A stretch of 64,000 bases of DNA from Castanea sativa (lineage: Eukaryota; Streptophyta; Magnoliopsida; Fagales; Fagaceae), in contig NC_134013.1 in NCBI RefSeq assembly GCF_040712315.1, positions 63,153,001-63,217,000 of the forward strand. Reading direction: 5' to 3'. Every line of letters starts with the position of its first letter. Within the stretch, counting starts at the first letter, position 1. The position numbers and the translations under genes are program-made. Positions 25,052 through 36,024 of this stretch are shown here, piece by piece. The notes beneath the pieces are model-generated. The model saw only the letters and a list, made by a program, of their open reading frames with translations. It was not told the origin of the DNA and made no database searches.

Positions 25052-25731
25052 ACTAAAAGGACTCCACTTTGTTAACATTATCATTATCATTATCATTTTC
25101 ATATCATTATCTTATCTTTTTTTATATTTTTATATTTTTCTTTTCTTTTATTATATCATTATCTTACCTTATCTTCTCTCTTTTTTTTTTTTTTTTTTGC
25201 TTGAAGTTGGAAAAAAATAGGAAACCAACGTTGATGAATTTTATTTTTCTTTTCTTTTATTTGGACAGTTTGATGGGTGTTTAAGTATTTTCTCTAATTA
25301 ATGACTATTTTTTAAACAATAGGAATGATATATATTGATTTTTTTTTCTTTGTGGTTATCAGGTTTGGCTCATTATTTTAGTGTATGTGTTCTAAATGGT
25401 GCCCTCTCTTCCTCTTACTATTTTTGTTTGTTGTTTTTCTTACATTTAAACCTTACTCTTTTTTTTGTATTTTTTTTAGGGTGACATATCAACAATTTGG
25501 TTAGATTGCGTACCAGACACATTGGATGAATTCGGGTGAAGGATATGGTAGTCAATCTATGAAGTAGTTGTTAGAAAACATTTTTTGTAATATAAATATC
25601 ATTCCTTATGAAATTTAACATTGTTCTTTTTTGTGCTTATTTGGGCCGCGCTTTACATTGATTAAGATCTAGCCCCTCAAGTCACCCTTCTCAATCTCTC
25701 TGCATCAAATTTCCAAATATCAAATTCAGGT

Positions 25732-26013
25732 TTGGTTGCAGAATGGGAAGCCAAGATCTCAATTTTCAAATACGTAACTTCGGATCCTTGGCCCTATAGC
25801 CTCCCATATACGTGGAAATTTCCAGTATACGATAGTATTGAGGCTTTTATCAAGTACAAAGAGCATGTACTTGCCGTGAATTCGACTCAGTTAAAGCCAA
25901 CGTGGGGAGTCCTCGGTCTAGACATTGCCATCGTCAAATTATTCACAAGGGGTTTGGAGTGTAAGGATTTTGTTTTCCATGAGATCAAGAAGATAGAGAC
26001 GCTGGGGCAGTGA
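25732..26013 (+). pseudogene. Unrecognised coding-like fragment inside the Helitron
   Basis: An open stretch of about 93 codons, less AT-rich than its surroundings, reads WEAKISIFKYVTSDPWPYS and LKPTWGVLGLDIAIVKLF before a TGA. Codon usage looks coding, and an AG acceptor (TTTGGTTGCAG) lies at its 5' edge, so it may be a captured exon. I do not recognise the family. Confidence 0.4.
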
Positions 26014-26665
26014 GTTTTGGCATGGAGATATTCTTATGGAATGAACAACGGTGCACTAAGCCTTTGTGGGCTCATTGTACTAATTTGAGAGTGGATTTTA
26101 ATCAGGCAAAGTGGATGATTTCTTCAGTCGAAAGATGCAATGTTACTAAATGTACGTGGTAGTAGCACTACAAATGATATTATTGTCACTGGGATTTCGC
26201 TTGAATGTTTGCAAAAGATAATATTATATGTACTTTTTTTTATAGTGATTATTTGTACTTTAATCGATACAACAATGTGCTTGTAATTTAATTAGGGAAT
26301 ATAATGTACTTAATTATCTAATAATATGTATCTACTAGACTCATGTTTGTATTTAATTAGTAAACTCGCATCACATCAAGGATTTTGGTTTAGATGAGGG
26401 GCGTGGGTCTTTATGCATCTATGACTCTACATGGTGGTTGGATGGGTTTATTAGAGGGGGGTGACAAAAGTAGTGTTTGGATCTTTATGGTGCTGGCTTT
26501 GGGTATATTGGCACTTAGGTGGGTTTTTTTTTTTTTTTTTTTTTTTTTCATGCTTGGTTTGGGTGATATTTTTGACCTCTTTGTTGTTTTGGACTTTGAA
26601 AAGAAAAAAAGTGTATTGTTCTTGAATATTTTGCAGCCCATTTGTCTTTGTATATACTATTTTGG

Positions 26666-26696
<31 letters not shown>

Positions 26697-26925
26697 TTTT
26701 CATTTCTTATATTTTTCCACATTTTACGAGCAACTAAATAGTGTGGCTTTTTGTGTAAAATTGTGGAAAATAGATATATGAAGTTGTGAGGAGTTACAAC
26801 TAAATGTGGATTACTTTCTGGGTGTAAATTTTCTTTCCTCAAGTAAGCATTGTGTTACATATCTAAATTTCCGTCTGTTAAGGATAACAATGAAACCCAT
26901 GCACTTTATTAAAAGTAATTAGAGA

Positions 26926-27096
26926 ATTTATCTTCCTGATCATGTTTTTAGTCATGGCCAATCATATGTGGCATTATCAAGGGGAGTCTCACAATCCACC
27001 ACAAAAATATTGGTGCAAAAAGGAACAATACTTGAGGAGGAAGGTGTTCACACAAGAAATATTGTGTATAAAGATGCTTTGTTCCCTTCATCATAG
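26926..27096 (+). pseudogene. Helitron helicase (Pif1-type) C-terminal remnant
   Basis: A 57-codon frame ends at a TAG and contains YLPDHVFSHGQSYVALSRGV, the helicase motif VI region of Pif1/Helitron helicases, followed by KILVQKGTILEEEGVHTRNI. The upstream helicase and Rep domains are missing or decayed. Orientation agrees with the Helitron 5' end at 23131. Confidence 0.85.
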
Positions 27097-27437
27097 GTAT
27101 TAATTAACAATTGGAAAGAACAGTCTTACATACAGATTTATTTTAATAATTTACAAATTTTAATAATTGGTAATAGGAACGATGCCCAGCTCAAATGTGA
27201 GGATCGAGTCCACTATGCTAAATAATGGAGTGCATGCTGTTCCTACTACTCATTGGGAGAATTGGAAGGATGATTAATCAATATTAAACATGGAGGCCAT
27301 TGATAACAAGATATATTTCTTTTTAATGATATCTTTAATCAACATCCCTTTCTATTGATTTATAAAAATTAATATTAAAAATGTCATGCTGCGTATGGGT
27401 TAGGTTTACAAATTGAAAATTTATTCACCTGGTTGAG

Positions 27438-28242
27438 GATTCACTATTCGAGTTGACAAGAAAGAGCTTTGGAAAGAAGTGGAACGAGTTTTAGAGTCAC
27501 AAAAATTGGAAAGGTTTGTTACGCTATTTTTTAAAATAGGAAAATAACTAATTGATAATCTTAATTTACAAACAATTTCTTTTCTTCATTTTGAAGTTCC
27601 AAGAACAAAGACAAACAACAAATCAATGTCAAGAGCAATGAGATTTCCAACATCCATAAGAATAAAGACAAAGGAAAAATGAAGGACAATGTCATCTCTA
27701 ACACTCATGCCAATAGAGACAAATGGAGAATTAAAATCAAGAACAATGTGGTTTCCGATATCCATGAGAAAAAAAAAGAAAAGAAATGAACAAAAAAAAA
27801 AACTAAGGACGATGCAATTTTCAACATTCAAAACAGTAAAGACAAACAAAAAATGAGAGTGAATGATGATGCAATAATAAAGCAGGTACAAATCATTACC
27901 ACATCTACTTTTTTAAATAAAGAAAAATACTTAATTACATAGTTTGGATATAATTTTATTTTAAACTTTGGTAATTAAACGATAGTTCTTCAAGTCCCTA
28001 GCTGAAGTAGACCATTTCACATACATGGAACTATGCAATATCATCACAAGGTCAGTTCAAATATTTCATTTCACAAGTTTATGTTTCATGTTTATTGTAC
28101 TTATCATTATTGTGTACGTTTTAAAGTCTCTATTAATAGCACAAACACACACATTTTGTATCATAGGTTCATGGCAAATGCTACTGGAAAGCAATTAGAA
28201 TGTGGAACAAATAACATTGCTCCACCAACTTCTCCACCGTAG
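27438..28242 (+). pseudogene. Exon-like captured gene fragments in the Helitron
   Basis: Two splice-compatible pairs are visible. First, 27438-27513 (FTIRVDKKELWKEVERVLE) ends AG/GTTTGT and joins in frame to 27597 onward, a Lys/Asn-rich segment with repeated HKNKDK-like units ending in TGA at about 27789. Second, a segment ending at 28050 (SLAEVDHFTYMELCNIITR) with donor GTCAGT joins in frame to 28168-28242 (FMANATGKQLECGT, ending PPTSPP and a stop). Exon-intron structure inside a Helitron is what captured host genes look like. The source gene is not recognised. Confidence 0.4.
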
Positions 28243-28576
28243 CCGGCATAATATTAATAAGTTTACATATTCCATGTTTCAGATGTAGTGAATTATTTTA
28301 CAGTGTTACTTGATGTAAATATTTCACTTTTTTACATTGATCCATCAACTTTTCATAATAGCTTTTGTAAAGGTTACCACATGTATTTTGTAAGTAGTTT
28401 TATTGTTACGATTTCATTATGCATTTTCATTATATGCACTATTTATAAGATTTATTCAATGCATCTTCCCCCCCCCCCTATAGGTTAATATTAAATTATA
28501 GCGTCATCTTCCAATTAATAACACGTTGATTACTACATACACAAAATTGGCAAAAATGGATAATAATTACGGAATA

Positions 28577-31500
28577 CTAGCCTCTGAGCACGCGCTTACG
28601 TGCATGCTCAGAGGCTCTTCTATTTTTTGGGTAAGGGTTAATTTAGAGCATTTATTATAATTTGGGAGTACTACATTTTCCAATCACAAAAAAAACCTAG
28701 GGGTGTGATGAATATTATGCGTTAGCAAGTGAAATAATTTTTAAATTACCGAAGAACATCTCATTTTTAGTTATAATGGGAAATATAATTTCCTTAGTTA
28801 GAGTTTGATTAGTTTTAAGTTTAAATTTTGTATTGTTATATTTAATTGTTGATTATTGATTTAATTAAGTGAATGCAGTGGTTAATTTTATTGCACTATA
28901 AAGTTTTCAATGTACTATGTATAGTTATTTTTATTTTATTTCTTAATCCTCTTGGCCACTTTTTTATTTTCCAAATAATGGTTACTATTGACGTTTGATT
29001 TCATTTCATTTTTTCTTCCATCATTTATTCTTGATTACTTTGTATGTTCCCTTGCTAATTGTAGTTTTTATGGTTATCAATAAGATATAGATATCATGAA
29101 TGACTTAAATAGTTATAGATGTAGTTACATTAATGGTATATCAAAGGTTTTTTTCCCCTTTCTGAATTTTCAAGGAAATATGAAAGTCATTTCTCTAGTT
29201 TGTTCTCAATCAATTAAGACATCTGATGATACACAGAAAATTAGTAGGCTGAATGCTTTGGGCTTCAATGGGCTTGAAGTTGCTTGGAAGGCTCGAAAAG
29301 AAAGAAGCACAAAATCAAAGATAACTGGGGTGAACTGGTCAAGAACCCTCTGATGCTTAAGTTAATTTTTTCTCTTGAACTCTGGAATTCCAACTTTATA
29401 AGTGGTGAAAAATTACCTTGATTTGACATGATTGAGTCCTTTTATAGTGAGTTTTGGAGTGGTTACTTGTTTAGTAACTTCTCTAACATGGGTGGAAGTT
29501 AGAAGGTTCAGACTTAATTGCTGCATTGGAAGTTAAGAACTTAGTGGGAAGTTAGAACGATGAATAAGGATTTTGCTCCCACTTCAAAATAGTAGAACGT
29601 GGTTCTAATTATAAGCTTTTGGATAGAGATTTACTCTGAAAGTTTTCAAGTGTTGGGCGGTCATCCAGGTGATTTCATGCTGGATGACCTTCTTGCACTT
29701 GGACGACCTCCTTCAGAGGCACTCTTAGGTAAAATCTCTATTGCAATTCTGAACATTTAAAATATCAGGTGGACGACCCTTCTGGTTCTGGACGACACGA
29801 TGGACGAACTAGAGATAATCCAATTTTTGGTTCACCATCAACATCTATAATATCTTAACGGAAGTAATAATCAGCATTAATTTTTTTTTAATGCATGAAG
29901 TGGTTAGGTTAGTGGTATGTCAAAGTTTTTTAAAAAAAAAAAAAATAAATTCCAAGGAAACGTAAAAGGCCTTTTTTTGAAAAATGAAATGGGAACTTTT
30001 TGAATTGTAGAAATATGATTGTTTTAATTACCTTGTTGATAGACTTCATTATTAAGTTATAATCATCTAAATTATAGTAGACCCACAAGATAAACATGTA
30101 TAGATGATTTTTTTTTTTATAATTCATGAATCATTATTTCATTGTTTACTTATAAATATCTAAATTAAAGTTTTTTTTTAAAAAAAAATCTAAATTAAAA
30201 TATGTAGAGGTAAAATTATATGAAAAGTTAAAACTACCCAAAATGAACGTTTAACTACTGGTAGATATGTGTTTTTTGAAGACTAAAAGTTTACTTGATT
30301 GCTTTACCTGGAACTATATAACTATGCAAATATTGTCGCGAATGGTTCCATCATTTGCAAATTATCAAGTTTGGTGGCCTTACATGAACTCATGTTTTGT
30401 GACTACCTTTTTTTTTTTTTTTTTTTTTTTCTTTTTGCCAAAACAACTTAAGAATATTAAAACTTAAGTTATCACAAGTGATAACTATAAAATACGTTAG
30501 TGATATGAAAAATAGAAATGTTTAAATTTTTAAAAAGCATTTTTAGTAAACTGTAATATAAAACATTTTTCTCTCAATATTTTATGTAACTTTTCCCATA
30601 AGATCAATATTGTTGGTATCCTTTAAAGATGATACATAATATTTTTGAGAAGAAGTAGACATGATGCTAACACATAATATAAAATTATTAAGTTTACGTG
30701 ATTTAAATTTGTGGCAAAAAAAATTAATATATCTATGATAAAGGTTTTTATCTAAATGATATATAGTAGTCCATATTTTTTTAGTCTTGATTCAAAAAGT
30801 CCATTCTCAGTCGCCTTATAAGACTACAAATTGCTCAATCTATAGGCGTAGACACATTCAAAGAGTGCTGTCTAAATTATAAATTATCTTTATCACACAT
30901 ATTTTGATTCTCTTAATGTATGGTAAATGAAGGCAAGTCTATATCTAGCCATTTTCTTGATTTGTGCTGCATAAGTATAAAAGATGTGACTAAATTTAAA
31001 TATTGAATAAAATAAGATAAGAAGAAAAAAGAGTAAAAATAAAATATATAGCAATAAATATCAAATTATCAAAATCATTCTATGTAATATAATAAATTTA
31101 TATTATTATATACTATATGTATAATGCAGTAGGATAATATTTAATAATAAAATAGAATAGAAAAGAAAACAACTTAAAACACAAAACTAAATCGCATCAA
31201 CCCAAAGTAGAATTCTAATTAACACAAAAATTCATCAACTTAAGTATGGATGCAACAAAAAAAATGAAAAACAAATTGAGAGAGAGAGAGAGAGAAGTAA
31301 CTTTTTTTTTGGTGAGAAAACTATGCATAGAATGAAAAAGAAAATGTCAAATTTATAGTAATATGTTAAGAATAAGAAGTGTCAAAATAAAGGAAGATAA
31401 AAGGTTAGAGAATGAATGATATTAAGATAGAAAGTAGTGGGGAGATGAAGAGGTAAAAGGGAGGGAGAGTTTTGAAAAATTAATAATAAAAATAATGGTT

Positions 31501-31689
31501 AAAAGATATTTTAATTTTTAAATCATGGATTTTTTAAGTCACCTTATTAAATGAGAAAATGTTTTAAAAAATATATAGGAAAAATTAGAAACAAAAAAGG
31601 ATAGTGACGTGGCTGTTGAGATGGCTCAACCGGAGCGTAGCAACAATAAATGCTACGCTTTAGCTTTTAAATATATATATAGATATAGA
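28577..31689 (-). mobile_element. Helitron, 3.1 kb, minus strand
   Basis: On the minus strand it starts TCTATATCTATATATAT at 31689 after an A and ends CTAG at 28577 before a T. The 3' end has a strong hairpin: 11-bp arms GCCTCTGAGCA / TGCTCAGAGGC (28580-28615) enclose CGCGCTTACGTGCA. The 3' end resembles that of the 314-bp element at 22803. Near the 5' end a CGTAGCA/TGCTACG palindrome (31636-31658) is subterminal. A solo LTR (29224-29840) has inserted in it. No helicase or Rep remnant was recognised. Confidence 0.75.
29224..29840 (+). mobile_element. Solo LTR, 617 bp
   Basis: Begins TGATGATACAC and ends CACCATCA, flanked by 5-bp duplications ACATC (29219-29223 and 29841-29845). A TATA-like CTTTTATAGTG lies near 29440. 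The TGATG/CATCA ends match the other solo LTRs in the window, pointing to one retrotransposon group. Confidence 0.8.
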
Positions 31690-32810
31690 TTACAATTTTT
31701 CCCTCTAAAAACCTTGGGTATTTAGTTTTGATCATAAATTAGCGCAAATGGCTCATAATCAATTATAATTTATAAATGATTTTAATACAATGAAACAATA
31801 TAAGATACAATTTTGTTGAGTTGAAAGTTAATATATGAAATAAAATATTTGTCTTGATTCACAAATTTTGTTTATCTAAGATTTTCAAAAAAAAAAAAAA
31901 AAAAAACTTGGTCCAAATTTTTTTTCTAGCTCCACTATTAGATCGAGAGGCAATATAAGTACATTATTAAGTCCATATTAAGCATATTATCAAGTCCATT
32001 TGGTTTGGATGAATGATCCCGGCTATCATCAATTAATTAAAATCTTAGTAAGATATTTTATGAGTTTATTGTTAAAGCCTATATCAAACTTATTACCAAG
32101 CTCAAACCAACCTAAGTTCAAATTATTTTTCTATTAAGCCATATTGTTTACAAGCTTGTTCATAAATAATATATATTTTTTAACTTGGGCACGACTCGTT
32201 TATTAAATAAGCCTAAAATTCATGCTCATGTTTGGCTTTTTTTATTAAAAAACAAACATGAACAAGCTTTTGTTGAATCAAGTTTGAGCTTTTTATGAAC
32301 TAATTGGTTGATTTATAGCCATAGGTTTGGGGAGGATCTAGTGGTGGTAGATGATTCAATAATAGAAGAGGAAGAAGAAGAGTTTGCCATTGTTGACTGT
32401 GTTAATGGGCACCTTTGATCTAGATATTGTTTCTATAGTGGTTATTAAAAAAATTAAATTATACAAATGTAATAAAAAGATAACTTAAATATATCAAAAT
32501 CACAAAAAACTACAAATACATAAAGTTTAACAATTTCCTTCTACAAACAAAATTAAAAAGCAAAAAATGACTATTAATAAATTAAGTGAAAACTGAGAAT
32601 GCAGCGCTAAGATAAATAAAATAAGAAAGAGTCTAAAATGATGATAAAAAAGAAAAAAATGTAGAAAGTGAGAGATAGTGACGAATATACATGTTTCGAT
32701 TACAAGCCAAGTTGTTGAGGAGTAGAGCTCCCACCACCATTGAGAAGAAGTCACAGCCACAATCTCTTTATTGATATTGTTTTTTAGGAAAATGAAATTA
32801 TAATTAGGGA
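31690..32810. other. AT-rich spacer
   Basis: No exon, RNA gene or bounded repeat seen. The region may include the severed remainder of the Helitron that begins at 23131, but I found no CTRR end. Confidence 0.3.
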
Positions 32811-33329
32811 TTATTTAATGGGGTAATTAAAATAAACCCACTTGTGGTTTGACCCGAATTTACATTGCCTACTTATGGTTTGAAAAGTGTTACTTTGCCT
32901 ACTTGTGGTTTGATCTGTTTGTCTTCCGTAACCCACTTTTATTAAAAACAAAGATAAATATGTATTTTTGCTTACTTTTATGTCACTTTCCTCCCAAAAC
33001 AAAAAATACTTAAAAAAAAGGAGAAAATATGATCTAAAAGTGGGGTTTTGTAAAAGTTTACAAACTTGGCTCAAGAATTGCAATCAAACACAAAATGTCT
33101 TTGTGACTCAGAACGTTAGGCAAAAATTTATCTCCATCCATGATTTCATCTTAGACCCAAAAATTTGACTCGCCATAAAGCCAAGATCGTATGAGGGATG
33201 AAGAGACCAAGAGAAAAATCAATGAGAACCCAAAGCTAAACTCTCTCTTTCATCTCCTTTTTTTTTTTTTTTTTTTTTTTCTGTCGCTGCATTTCTTTTC
33301 TTAGTGAAATTCACCTCTAATACTGAAGG

Positions 33330-34279
33330 TGTTGGGTTAAAATGACTTGATCCCTGGCAAATGAATTAATTATTCAAGTTAATTAATTAGATCAAATTAC
33401 ATGCAATAGCGTGGTAGTACAAACAAATCACCAAATAACTAAATGCAGTAGAAATTAAATTTGACACGTGATTTATTTACGAATGGGGAAAACCATCGAG
33501 ATAAAACCCCACCAAGTGAATTTAAAGTCACCACTCCCGAGAATCTACTATTATCAATTACAAGCAGTTACAAGAAAAAAGAATCTTACCAAACCCTATG
33601 ACCTATCCCAAAATACTAACCTATAGTTGAACCCTTATCCTAATATCCAATTGGACTTGTATTGTAGTGGCAATATCTCTGTTCAATGCACGAATTCCAG
33701 TACATGTCTAACCAATGATGCACGGATCTTAGTACGTGACTAACTCACCAGCTTGAAGAAGATTGTTGGCTGCAAAGTTCTTCAGTTCATCAACAATGAA
33801 GATCAAGAAGCTCATTGGTCACAAAACCCTTGGTGTACAGTCGCAGTAACTTTTTCAGAGAGAATGATGAACTAGGTCACTTTTTGCTATCGGTCACACA
33901 ATGCCTGCGCGACGGCCTTTAAAATAATCATTATATATGTCTAGGATTGAGAGAAAAGAAACTCTACACAAATACATAGGAATATGCGTGTAATCAGATG
34001 TGAAAAACCTGATTTCGTAATTCTTGACAGATATAGCTTGTGTTGAGTTTCTGTTGAGTTTCAACATTAAATCTCGATAGAAAGGATGATGTCGAGACTT
34101 CTATCGAGTTTTAATGAACAACACTTCCTTCACTTGTTTCTTGGTTAGACTTGCATGGCTTTAATACTTAACTTGAACACTTGTTTCTTGAAGTACTAAA
34201 CCCATCCTAAATCTACCCAATTACAAATAAAATGTATTTTGTCAAAGGGTTAGCCAATTACACAAATATGTCCCTAACA
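33330..34279 (-). repeat. Downstream (3') LTR of the Copia element
   Basis: 950 bp, matching the other LTR closely (for example CAAATTACATGCAATAGCGTG, and the shared block naming repeated CAGTACGTGACTAAC motifs). Small indels and many transitions separate the two, so insertion is not very recent. Confidence 0.88.
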
Positions 34280-34843
34280 AATATCTCCCCCTTTGGCAAT
34301 CCGTGACAAAACCACAACAAAATAGATAATCATGAGAGAAGTCTTAAATCACTAAACTCATAACCACTTATTGTATTAAAAAATAAATCTATCCCTACTA
34401 CAAACTCTTGAAAAACTTTGCAAGAAGAGAATTCATGGCAAGATAGACTTTCACAACTTGTCTGTTTGAAACACTTAAACAAAACTCATGAAGGCATCAT
34501 GTGTGAAACAGAAATAAAAATTGTGTACATAAAGAAACATGTGTATAAAGATAGAAAAGAAACAACACATGTAGAGATAGGTGAAGAAACACATACATCA
34601 TCATCATATATATTAAAATAAAGTACAATGTATGTCAATAAATGGTCACAAGACCGATATACAAGAGGCTAATGTAACTAAAAAGAAAGAAAAGGTACAT
34701 ATAACCTCACTACATCCCTCAAAATCTACATACACTCCCCCTATCAAAAAAATGTCCTATACTAACTCTCTCCCTAAGTACAAGACTACTCTCAATCCCA
34801 AAACTACTTCCCCTTTTTGTCACAAATGACAAAGGGCAAGTCA

Positions 34844-36024
34844 TTAAGAGGTCTTCATCTCATCATCATCAGAAGAGCTAGCATCATCCTTATCATCCTT
34901 ATCATCATCATCACCCTCATCAGGCGAGGCTTTTGGAGAAGGAGAGGGAGAAGGTGTAAAGCCAGCCATGCGAGCCTGTCGGCGGGCAATGCGTTAACTC
35001 GGGTGTTCATCTGACACATCTCATCGGTGAGATAGTCTAGTCGACCACCAAAGTCAGCCTCCATCCGCTGAAGCTACGCCATGATGGCCTCGAGGGTCAC
35101 TCCACTAGCCGCAGAGCTAGAAGGAGCCGAGAAAGAAGGCGAAACAACAGAAGTTGTAGGACCGGTCATCTCCATTCGTGGCTACTTCAGTCAAAGCTGG
35201 GCATCGCTCTGCCGAACAAAATTGGCATTGATGGCACCCATGGTGGTGAAGAAAGGAGAGGAAGGAATGGGAATGTGAAGGGTGCTGCAGATCTGTGTGA
35301 TAACTGAAGGAAAGATAGGCTTATCATGGGTAGCAGTATCCAAATACACATCTATAATAGAAGTGATGAAATGAGAGAGAAAGTCAATAGAAGGATCCTT
35401 CATCAAGGCAAGAAGAAAATGAGCATGAGGCTTAGTGATGGAGTTATAGTGAAACAAAGGTGTGAGAGTGAAAGTCATCACCATGTTAAGGAATCTCAGG
35501 CCTTTGGCAAAATCGGAGCATGCAGTGTTTAGCTTACCACCCCATATAGAAGGAGTCTTACAAAAGTGAGAAAGAAGCTCTTCTCTAGACACAGTTTGTA
35601 GACGATCATAGCCAGGGTAGTTAGGATGCGCTACCTTAGGAACATATAGTACCTTAGATATAAGACTCAGGGTAACTACGATACGTGTGCCTCTGAATGT
35701 AGTAGCAAACTAAGGTACAGAGGTATCGATGCTGTGTATATTGGAGTAGAACTCCTGTATAAACATGAAGGGACACCTCAAGGGTTTCTCACAGAGAGAT
35801 TCCCATCCTCGAGTTCAAATGACATCGGGTAGAGGAGTGTTGGCAAAATCCGATAGGATAACCTGACGTTTTGGATGAACGCCACGTTTCTAGAAGTTCT
35901 CAGAGAAGTCCTTCTAGGACTTCTCATCATGGAACTGGATGTGAGAGGGGGGAAAAGAAAAAGAAGACTCGGAACCTTGTAGAGGATTCTGAGCCGGAGT
36001 GGATTTGCATGCTTTAGGTGCCAT
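34844..36024 (-). pseudogene. Second internal frame of the Copia element (plant-transposon-type protein), interrupted
   Basis: The minus strand opens MAPKACKSTPAQ at 36024, includes SREELLSHFCKTPSIWGGKL and ALMKDPSIDFLSHFITSIID, and ends in an acidic tail DDDDKDDKDD / SSSDDDEMKTS at 34844. At least two stops break it (near 35900). This sequence style occurs in plant elements annotated as a putative plant transposon protein; it is not protease, integrase or polymerase. Its place between gag and the 3' LTR, where pol should be, is the odd point. Confidence 0.65.

Larger units (their letters stand above)
23131..28576 (+). mobile_element. Helitron, large, 5' end defined, 3' end not found
   Basis: The 5' end TCTATACTACTATTTAAG begins at 23131 after an A, a typical plant Helitron start. 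Within it lie a Pif1-type helicase remnant (26926-27096) in the same orientation, exon-like captured fragments (27438-28242), a lysine-rich frame, and a hAT insertion (23897-25051). No CTRR end with hairpin was found before 28577, where another Helitron begins on the opposite strand; the listed end is only that boundary. The element is decayed and could not move itself. Confidence 0.6.

Noticed and set aside
25069..25284. Hydrophobic 71-codon frame
   Set aside because: It is a translation of T-rich simple sequence and repeat units.
34418..34829. Short plus-strand frames inside the Copia element
   Set aside because: The element is coded on the minus strand; these are AT-rich chance frames next to the 3' LTR.
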